Source: Megalonaias nervosa
Taxonomy: Eukaryota > Mollusca > Bivalvia > Unionida > Unionidae
Direction of reading: 5' to 3'
Assembly: GCA_016617855.1 (NCBI GenBank)
Contig: JAECUM010004965.1
Coordinates: 49,275 to 113,274 of the forward strand
Length of the DNA: 64,000 nucleotides
The position numbers and the translations under genes are program-made. Positions 57,499-64,000 of the stretch are shown piece by piece. Each line of letters begins with the position of its first letter. The first letter of the stretch is position 1. The notes under the pieces are model-generated. The model did no database searches. It was not told the DNA's origin and saw only the letters and a program-made list of their open reading frames with translations.

Positions 57499-60400
57499 AT
57501 GAAAGGTTTTAAGAGATTATCGGCAACTCAACCCCGTAGATCAAGATTTGATCTTGATCAGCTGTTAAAACCTGATTCAAAGAAAATGAAACAAATAGCG
57601 CAAGATGATAAAAGTATAATTGATCGTATTAAGGACGCAAAAAAAGAATTTCTTAGCGACGGTGCAATTCATACGTGGTCAACATTTAGAATCATTGACG
57701 TCATTGACAACAAAATGAATAATTTACGTGCAAGGGAAATTATTAATTATTTAGATGATCGTAAATACACTATTCAGATAAAATTTATTATGAAAACCAA
57801 AGACACGTGGATGATCCGCGATAAACGTGATCTTGTCAAATCATCACGGGGTACCATCGTCACGTTAAGTAATAAAAGTAGACCAGGAATATTAACTGGA
57901 ATAGCTAACCCATATTATGAACAAGCGTATCCTGTAACAGCTGTCGTTTACGGTATTTATGCGTTAAATGATAAACCAGATATTAATGAGCTTGCGCCGA
58001 TGAAATTTTCTACATTAAACTGTGTTGCCGCGCGAGTAACAGAACATTTTGTAAATTCGAAGCGTGGAAACAAGTTAACGGAATTACGTCATAATAAAAT
58101 AACTGCGTGGGCTGAAACCGTTAAATTTGGCGCGTCTATCAGCGACGTTGCTGAATTAGAAAAACAATTAAGATTTCCAATCACGGTGTTATCATTGTCC
58201 GGGGAAGTTTTATGCAAGCCTAAATATACAAAAAACGGAACTCCAATAAATATTATTGATCATAACGCACACGCGTGGATAAACGCTGTGACGGTTTTTC
58301 CGCGAGATAGAACAGTTAGATTATACCATGGCAATATATTTGATAATATTAACGAAATCAACAAAAACGATCCTGTGTCCGTTTGGTTATTTTCAAGTTC
58401 TGATGGATACGATCAGTTTGTTAGAACTAACGGAGATATTTATCGTACAGAATTTCTTCACGACGAAATGAATAAACTTGCGAAAACGTACACAGATAAT
58501 ATTAACGCGGATGCAGCTGAACAATTATTAAATAAATGTTTTACGGTTTCATCAGTTGCCGCACATATTGCAGCAGAAAAGAATTCATGGAAACCAACGC
58601 GTGGAGAATTTCTTGAAGATGTCCAACACAGTTGTATCGAATATGGACACGGTGGTTTATGGAACACCGAATACAATCACGGCAAAGTTATTTCCGTCGA
58701 TATGGTTGCGTGTTATCCGGGAAGTTTTCTCGGGTACGTGAATGTAATAAATACTTTGAACGATTTGGACTTCCAACGCACGAGATGACGAGAGTTGCAA
58801 TAAACGGATCATTACCAGATTTTGATTTAACTGGATTTGCCTGCGTAGAATCGTTTTCGTTTGCTAAAAACTTACATCCAACCGTGTATGTGTGGTTTGG
58901 AAAACATTTTTGCGAAAAAAACTGGGTTCCAATAGTATTACTGCGATATATGATTGATACCGAAATTTTAACGTCGTTAAGTGTTAATGAAGCAATTATA
59001 TCGTATAGTTGTCAACGGTCAGTTTGGTTACCAGAACCAAATAAATCTCAAGATTTTTCCGACGTTAAAATAAAATTTCCCAATCTATCGAATTACGAGA
59101 TTAATGAAATTATTAATAATATATCTGAATGTAAAAAATACTCCGATGAAAAACTCGCGAAGGATCTCGGTAGAAAAATAATAGGTAAATTTACTCAAGG
59201 AGGATCCGATCATAAACGAACATGTACAAGATTAATTATGGACGATGCAGAATTAGATTTCATAATTAATGATACAACAAACAAAAACACATTTATAAGT
59301 CGAAGTAATGCTTGGTTGCCAAATGGAAAACAACTGGGTACAGTTGTAAGTTATTATGATGGGAAATCACCGCAGTTCACTCATTTAAGATCTTCTATGC
59401 TCGCTTATGTTTCTATAACCTTATTATCGATGATAAATAGATTTCCAACCAGCGCAGTTAGAGTTGCAACGGATTCATTTTATATTGATAAAATTCATAC
59501 CGATTTATTAAACCCGTTTCTTGGTAACGGCGAATGGGGATCATGGAGAATTAAGAAGGAAAATATTCTTGATTACGTTAAATCTGCGGATGTTTCAATG
59601 GTATATTATAAAAATAACAATCGCAGACCATCAACAGCTCCGCGTGTAAGCGATCCTATAACAAGATACAAAACGGTTTATCTTAATGGATGCGACGGAT
59701 CTGGCAAAACAACACGAGCTTGCGAATTATTTAAAAACACAGACATGATTGTGTTGACTCCAACGCATAGACTTGCCAAAGAAAATAAACATCGTGAAGT
59801 AAAATCTCCGACTTATCATAGTTATTTTAAATGGTACGGAGATAAATGGGATTCATCAAGAATCGGTAATAAATACATTAATAAAATTATTATTTGGGAC
59901 GAAATATGTACTGTGCCGTTAGAAACATTGAAAATGTTCCTATCGTGGTTATTAACAAAAAATACAGCAATAATTATGTGCGGTGATCATGGACAGCCGC
60001 GTCCCTTTGTTGGACATGGTCCACATAATTGGCTAATAAGTAACGTTGATTATTACGAAGAAATACTTACCGATTATAGATCAATTGATTCATCATTGAG
60101 AGAATTTTAAAAGTTGATTAGACTTCAACCAGATAAAATACAATGTGAAATACTGCGTGAAGTAATTCCGGAGGCTTCCGTGGATGATTGTGTAGTCGCA
60201 AGTAGAAAAATAGCTCGCGACACGATCCAGGATAAACTGTTTAAACTGCATAAAAAAATTCCCAAATTTACCTGTGCCGTTGTGTTATCGTCCAGCGGAC
60301 ACGCGGTGGCAGAATATTGACGTTGTTATTAAGGCAACCAACGAAACACAAAATCTCGTTCTTAATGATATTGTTTTAGTTAACACTGATGCGGCTGAAA

Positions 60401-60897
60401 TTACATTAAGTACAAACAAAACTCCGTGGAAGTTAGGATATGCCATGACAATACATTCTTCTCAGGGATTAACTATTTCAGATTGTAAAATCTGGATCAT
60501 TGATAATAGAATAGAATGGTCAAATTTGGTCTATCTCGCTGTATCTAGAGTTAGAAAAATAAATCAACTGGGACGGGTTGTAATGGAGTTTGAAGAAAAT
60601 AATAATTTATCTGTTAATTTGGTAATGGTAAAACAAAAATTATCTGGGTACGAACAATGTGATAAAAAAAATAACCGCGATTTTGATATTAGTGCCGATT
60701 ATATCATAATATTAAAACACAAACAGAATAATCATTGCGCGAATTGTAATTGTGAAATGATGTGGGATTATTCAGATAATAATTCAAAACAATTTACCAT
60801 AGACAGAATTAATAGTGATCTCGGCCATATGCGGGAAAATGTAATTCTGACTTGTCTTGAATATAATCGTAGAAGGGAATCAAACTTATTTGAGTAA
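57499..60897 (+). pseudogene. family B DNA polymerase-SF1 helicase-HNH fusion, broken
   Basis: The largest gene, about 1,130 codons. Codons 1-380 form an N-terminal region without an obvious exonuclease motif; C175 (STLNCV) and H258 (HNAHAWI) could mark an OTU-like cysteine protease fold. PolB motif A is SVDMVACYPGS (D401); the motif B region reads GRKIIGKFTQGG instead of the usual KxxxNSxYG; motif C is RVATDSFYI (about 59,460-59,486). A superfamily 1 helicase follows: Walker A GCDGSGKTT (59,688), Walker B IIIWDE, GDHGQ, then TIHSSQGLT and LAVSRVR. The end carries CANC...FTIDRINSDLGH...CLEYNRRR, an HNH-type domain. Frameshifts near 58,735 and 60,275 and a TAA at 60,108 break it. It is the replicase of the element. 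Confidence 0.85.
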
Positions 60898-61842
60898 ACG
60901 CGGCGGTAATTGTGTATCTTCCGGAATAACTTGTAATTGTTCACGCGTAAACCCACGTTGAGGAGCAGTTAAATCCAGTTTATATATTGCAGGTTTACCA
61001 GTAGATCTGATGACGCTAGAAATTTTATGCGTTGTAACGCTCCAATGTGGATCAGTTGCTCTTTTTTTTTTTCCTCCTTCAAGTTCACCAGGTTCATATA
61101 AATATCTAACAGTTACATTACCTAAAATCGGTTCAGAAATGTATTCACGATGTTGCACTTGTATGTATTTCTTTGTTATCGCAATAACTGGCTTCATAGA
61201 AGTTAAACGAGTAATTTCATTATTTAATGCGATTATTACACGTGGTAATCTTTCAGTCCATTCACGAGATCTATTATTTGTTAGTATTTCCCTCGCGTAT
61301 TGATATCCAAATAACCGTTCAGCAAGTATTCGATTGAATCGTTCAACTATTGCTTGATCGCGATGAATTGAAGTGTGTCCTCGTCGTATTTTAACATTAT
61401 TTTTTTGCATTAATAATGATACTTCACCGAGAAATTCTTTACCAGGATCAATTTGTAATAGTTTTGGCCATTTTAACGATGATCGTCGATAAATCCGTTT
61501 GAATGCTGACGCAATTTCGGTGGTGTTTTTAGCTAATAACGGTTCCGCTTCCTTATATCTACTTGCAACGTCAACAATTGTTAATGCATATTTGTACTTG
61601 CGCGCGCCGACGGTATCATGTGGTAAATACAAAATATCAGCCTGATGAACTTCATTAGGAAAATTAACATCAAAATAAGAATAATTAATTCTTTTGGGTG
61701 CCGGTAGATAAATTTGCCATATTGCTTGTCGTGATAACCACGCTGCAGCAGTAGAACGCAAAACAGATGCTGCATTAGCAAGTTTATCAATTGCTGTTTT
61801 ACCGCGTCAATATCCTCGTGGACTATAATAAATTGACTCCAT
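60886..61842 (-). pseudogene. retroviral-like integrase (DDE), one in-frame stop
   Basis: Catalyses insertion of the element with a 6-bp duplication. It starts MESIYYSPRGY at 61,842; an in-frame TGA at 61,807-61,809 follows, and the frame then runs uninterrupted to 60,886 (291 codons from the next Met). Counting from that Met, the catalytic residues are D42 (HQADILYLP), D105 (LLQIDPGKEF) and E140 (HRDQAIVERFNR), the D-D-35-E spacing of retroviral integrases. The C-terminal part (KPAIYKLDL...GFTREQLQVIP) resembles the SH3/chromo-like tail of Polinton integrases. It overlaps the end of the polymerase gene on the other strand by 12 bp. If translation can start after the TGA, the core is intact. 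Confidence 0.9.
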
Positions 61843-62312
61843 TATTTTAACTGGGCTCCTAATACTAATTTTGTTTTCATTGCGGATTTTATCAAGAAGC
61901 TAGCCAAGTTTTCTCCAAGAGATTTATTTGTTACTGAATTTAATGCATGAATAAGTTTTACGTCTGCAAGATACCGCTGTTGTAAATCTGGACGTCGATA
62001 AGCAAGATCATGAACGTAACAAGCTTGATCAATATTATTTATTGGATTTTCTCCAGATCGTGGTTTATTTTGTTCGTCAAGTCGAATATCAAGTCGGGTT
62101 CCTGGACCACAGTAATTATACCTAGGTAAATGTTTTTCTCCAGGATATTTAGCCCATGGAGTTCCTGGAAGTTTTGTTAACGTTGATGCAATATCGCCAC
62201 CGGTTTTCTTTAAAAAATTATTATTAATTGGAAAATTCTCAGAAAATTCACTTGTGAATTTTAAAGGTTTTTTTTTACAAATTTGTATTTGGTTGTGCCG
62301 CATTTGACGCAT
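61842..62312 (-). CDS. phospholipase A2-like virion protein
   Basis: 156 codons, unbroken. The central block YNYCGPGTRLDIRLDE...INNIDQACYVHDLAYRRPD has the Ca-binding GPG loop and the catalytic HD(xxY) of the parvoviral VP1-type PLA2 fold, a domain also met in Polintons, where it may help membrane penetration (family knowledge). It is followed by a helical LADVKLIHAL stretch and a basic tail. The last base of the stop coincides with the first base of the integrase ATG. The N-terminus contains KFTSEFSENFP encoded by palindromic repeats, and the first Met overlaps the upstream zinc-ribbon gene by 52 bp, so the start is uncertain. Confidence 0.75.
   Translation of the reverse strand: MRQMRHNQIQICKKKPLKFTSEFSENFPINNNFLKKTGGDIASTLTKLPGTPWAKYPGEKHLPRYNYCGPGTRLDIRLDEQNKPRSGENPINNIDQACYVHDLAYRRPDLQQRYLADVKLIHALNSVTNKSLGENLASFLIKSAMKTKLVLGAQLK
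62229..62261. repeat. palindromic elements in the PLA2-like gene
   Basis: gaaaattcacttgtgaattt (palindrome except for the centre) preceded by a half unit ggaaaattctc; encode KFTSEFSENFP on the minus strand. Confidence 0.75.
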
Positions 62313-62407
62313 TTGCCGGTGCGTGCAAGTCTGTTATTTTTTGTAGTTGTAGTTGTTACCGATGTTGTGTTTGTAAAAGATTTACATTTGACGCAATATA
62401 AATCCAT
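62261..62407 (-). CDS. small zinc-ribbon protein
   Basis: 48 codons starting MDLYCVKCKSF with a second pair CVKCGTTKYKFVKKNL: two CxxC knuckles separated by a Thr/Lys-rich loop. This tiny CxxC...CxxC basic protein is common beside Polinton ATPase genes. I chose the Met at 62,407 because the longer frame from 62,476 overlaps the divergent ATPase start. DNA or RNA binding is likely; exact role unknown. Confidence 0.6.
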   Translation of the reverse strand: MDLYCVKCKSFTNTTSVTTTTTKNNRLARTGKCVKCGTTKYKFVKKNL

Positions 62408-62425
62408 ATGATTATTGTATATTAC
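62408..62425. promoter_or_regulatory. divergent intergenic region (zinc ribbon / ATPase)
   Basis: Only 18 bp separate the two divergent start codons, so both promoters must overlap the coding regions or sit further in. No clear TATA or initiator motif; inference from layout. Confidence 0.3.
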
Positions 62426-63113
62426 ATGAACATAATTGATTTCTCGGCAACAAAGAAACGCAAACCAATTAAACATAATGCAGTGTTACCAAATTCAGTC
62501 AGAATGATAATAATAGGTAGGACCATCCGGAAGCGGTAAGACACAGTTACTACTTAATTTAATAATGCGATGGATGAAATGGGATAAACTGTATTTGGTA
62601 GCTCCGTTCGTGGATGATCAGCGCTGTTATGAAGTTTTAAAAGATTTTAATGAAGCTGCAGGAAATTCTGTGAATTTTCCAAATTCTGAAGATTTTCTAC
62701 CTATTGATTTTATCACAGACATTGATGAAGCTCCGTCTGTTGATGATCTTGATGGTAGTATTAATAATTTAGTTATATACGACGATGTAATGTTAGATAA
62801 ACAATCAAATCCAGCCAGAATATTTTCCAGAGGCCAGCACAAGAATACAGATATTATTTATGTAACTCAACGTTATATACAAATCCCTAAGATAATTAGA
62901 GATAACTGTAACATTTTAGTTGTTTTTAACGGTGTAGATAATTACACGCTACAAAATATTTATCTGACTTGGTGCGGCGGCGATATGGACATTAATAAAT
63001 TAAAAAATTTCTTTAGCAATGCGCCGGCAACTCCGTACGGTTTTGTTACAATTAATTTACACGATTCGCGATCTCGGTATCGTATTGGCCTAGACAAAAT
63101 TTATTCTATTTGA
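62426..63113 (+). pseudogene. FtsK/HerA-type genome-packaging ATPase, one frameshift
   Basis: Starts MNIIDFSATKKRKPIKHNAV, then MIIIG, and shifts frame near 62,517 just before the Walker A motif GPSGSGKT (62,520-62,543). The remainder is open to 63,113: KLYLVAPFVDDQRC, the Walker B-like LVIYDDVM, IFSRGQHKNTDIIYVTQRYI, a conserved Gln-Arg block after strand 4, and ITSVNIH-type ending ATPYGFVTINLHDS. The short A32/FtsK-like ATPase would pump DNA into the capsid. A palindromic element encodes GNSVNFPN (62,661-62,680). The single break lies right at the P-loop. Confidence 0.85.
62661..62680. repeat. palindromic element in the ATPase gene
   Basis: ggaaattctgtgaattttcc, imperfect palindrome; encodes GNSVNFP. 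Confidence 0.65.
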
Positions 63114-63349
63114 ACATCTAAATCAAGCGATGGCGGATATAAAACTCCGTATGTTTTGTTTATTGTATTCATAAAGTTATCGTCGTCGCGTAAATTATAA
63201 CCTACGTCGCGATGGTAATTATTTGTAAAAGTGATATTGTGGAAATTTTTTACTTTTAAGGTTTCTGCTTGATCATCTGCAAAATTTGCGAAATCGGAAA
63301 AATTCACTTGTGAATTTTCTGCAATTTCGTGTGAATTTTCTAAGTCCAT
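63101..63349 (-). CDS. Polinton hypothetical acidic protein (or C-terminal half of the HTH gene)
   Basis: 82 codons starting MDLENSHEIAENSQVNFSDF, acidic and Asn-rich, with VKNFHNITFTNNYHRDVGYN. The 5' part consists almost entirely of palindromic repeats. It overlaps the 3' end of the HTH gene in another frame; a shift at the A run near 63,355 would fuse the two. Its stop overlaps the ATPase stop on the other strand. Family unknown. Confidence 0.4.
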   Translation of the reverse strand: MDLENSHEIAENSQVNFSDFANFADDQAETLKVKNFHNITFTNNYHRDVGYNLRDDDNFMNTINKTYGVLYPPSLDLDVQIE

Positions 63350-63635
63350 TTTTTAAAATTAAATTATTGAAATAACCTTTTAAACTTCTGTCGTGGATTA
63401 TTATATCATGTTTAGTGTACTCATTTTTTATGGGAAAATTTGGCACATCAGAAAATTTTCCTTCATTTGCAGGTAAATAACGAACTCGTATCTGCGGTGG
63501 TCTGCGGTTGATTATTCTATTAAGGCGTTGAAATCCAATTCCGTGTTTAGATTGCACTTGTATCGATGACATACTTAGGAAATCAGTGCGGATTTCTTCT
63601 TCTTGGTCCGGGGTCAGTTTATATCTTTTCGGCAT
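63273..63635 (-). CDS. helix-turn-helix protein next to the right TIR
   Basis: 120 codons. The N-terminus MPKRYKLTPDQEEEIRTDFL, then SSIQVQSKHGIGFQRLNRII, has the spacing of a Hin/Fis-type helix-turn-helix. The middle carries EGKFSDVPNFPIKN, encoded by a palindromic element. The tail (after GYFNNLIL) reads through more palindromes in an Arg/Phe-rich frame that looks unnatural, so the genuine C-terminus may be the overlapping frame ending at 63,101. Its place at the end suggests a regulator or TIR-binding protein (inference). Confidence 0.5.
   Translation of the reverse strand: MPKRYKLTPDQEEEIRTDFLSMSSIQVQSKHGIGFQRLNRIINRRPPQIRVRYLPANEGKFSDVPNFPIKNEYTKHDIIIHDRSLKGYFNNLILKNGLRKFTRNCRKFTSEFFRFRKFCR
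63297..63341. repeat. two palindromic elements in the HTH-end genes
   Basis: gaaaaattcacttgtgaatt, which matches the core at 62,242, followed 3 bp later by a diverged copy caatttcgtgtgaattttct. Confidence 0.75.
63432..63461. repeat. palindromic element in the HTH gene
   Basis: ggaaaattt ... gaaaattttcc inverted arms around a 10-bp centre; encodes EGKFSDVPNFP on the minus strand. Confidence 0.65.
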
Positions 63636-63738
63636 TTTAGTTTAAACTATTTATATTCGAAATATTTTGTAAATAAAATAATAAAATATTTTTTTATATA
63701 TGTAAAATTATAAGTAATTTAACATGTTTAAACTATTT

Positions 63739-63899
63739 ATCGGGTCTGTCTAATTTAGCAGCAGAGAGTGTGGATCGAAATCATATCTGAGGCCGATTGG
63801 GCCGTCGACGCTTTTTTTCGACGCTTATTATTGAAGCAAGTAGTTAGGTTGCGATTTTCGGCCTTTGTCGATATTTGTAGGATCCACACTCTCTGCTGC
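63739..63899 (-). repeat. Polinton right terminal inverted repeat
   Basis: Reverse complement of the left end. The internal arms 63,757-63,776 and 63,881-63,900 are perfect 20-bp inverted repeats (agcagcagagagtgtggatc). Homology to the left end stops just after cgggtctgtc at the inner side. Confidence 0.95.
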
Positions 63900-63905
63900 T
63901 ATATT
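63900..63905. repeat. target site duplication, right
   Basis: tatatt after the right tip, matching 48,861-48,866. Confidence 0.85.
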
Positions 63906-63996
63906 CTATCCAGAATTGAGAAACTCCAGAAAAGGTCAGCCCGAATAAATATGAAACTTCTCCCTCGAAATAAGATCATCAAATACTGCGCGTAAC
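63900..63996 (+). pseudogene. LINE RT fragment, right part
   Basis: Directly beyond the right Polinton end a frame reads ILSRIEKLQKRSARINMKL, the 'I..LQKRA.R.I' block expected just after the WEH segment in CR1/L2/Jockey RTs. This confirms that both flanks belong to one interrupted element. There is a one-base phase difference across the empty site, so the LINE copy was itself already decayed. Confidence 0.62.
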
Positions 63997-64000
63997 CTCC

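Larger units (their letters stand above)
48867..63899. mobile_element. Polinton/Maverick (adintovirus-like) element, about 15.03 kb
   Basis: Bounded by about 164-bp terminal inverted repeats and a 6-bp target duplication (tatatt at 48,861-48,866 and 63,900-63,905), the size used by Polinton integrases. It encodes the diagnostic set: retroviral-like integrase, family B DNA polymerase, FtsK/HerA-type ATPase, adenain-like protease and jelly-roll capsid proteins. Composition is richer in CpG than the flanking host DNA. Most genes carry a frameshift or stop, so this copy is very probably not autonomous. Early rightward capsid-block genes and a mixed-strand replication/integration block give a compact layout. 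Confidence 0.95.

Noticed and set aside
63768..63995. Open frame across the right TIR end
   Set aside because: It joins TIR sequence to the LINE flank by chance; only its last part (after 63,900) reflects a real RT remnant.

Overview
The window is animal nuclear DNA, most likely from a mollusc or another lophotrochozoan (inferred from tRNA-derived SINEs, snapback MITEs, many minisatellites and long introns; no species can be named). It holds two main things: the 3' two-thirds of a Patched (Hedgehog receptor) gene and a nearly complete Polinton/Maverick (adintovirus-like) element.

Region 1 (1-36,708, + strand): sixteen exons of patched. They join in consistent phase with GT-AG introns and encode the last 823 residues: the end of the sterol-sensing domain, a PPSY-bearing middle loop, the second extracellular loop, TM7-TM12 and a Ser-rich basic tail. 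The upstream exons lie outside the window. Introns carry SINEs, MITEs and at least ten tandem arrays; the largest intron (about 13.9 kb) separates TM11 from TM12.

Region 2 (36,709-46,600): probable 3' UTR, then AT-rich intergenic DNA with no gene I can support.

Region 3 (about 46,600-48,866): a CpG-rich patch of degenerate retroelements, with a DIRS-like gag/RT/RNase H remnant followed by the RT end of a non-LTR (LINE) element.

Region 4 (48,867-63,899): a 15.0-kb Polinton inserted into that LINE. It has about 164-bp terminal inverted repeats (about 3 mismatches) and a 6-bp target duplication, and the LINE resumes at 63,900. Rightward genes from the left end: unknown virion-like protein, core/minor protein, double-jelly-roll major capsid protein, a second minor protein, adenain-type protease, a fibre with five repeats, a membrane protein and a penton-like minor capsid protein. 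Then a leftward coiled-coil gene and a leftward Cys-rich/HNH endonuclease gene; a rightward PolB-SF1 helicase-HNH fusion; leftward integrase, PLA2-like and zinc-ribbon genes; a rightward FtsK/HerA-type packaging ATPase; and a leftward HTH protein. These cover capsid, maturation, packaging, replication and integration. Most genes carry frameshifts or stops, so this copy is defective, while the host exons beside it are intact.

The least explained signal is a family of about 20-bp palindromes (AAAATT...AATTTTCC) scattered through the element. Many lie inside coding frames, where they add peptides ending in NFP or DFP, much like proliferating palindromic elements. Also notable are the PolB-helicase-HNH fusion, a decayed HNH nuclease gene, a roughly 570-bp coding insertion in the penton gene, and TIRs that are themselves bounded by 20-bp inverted repeats.
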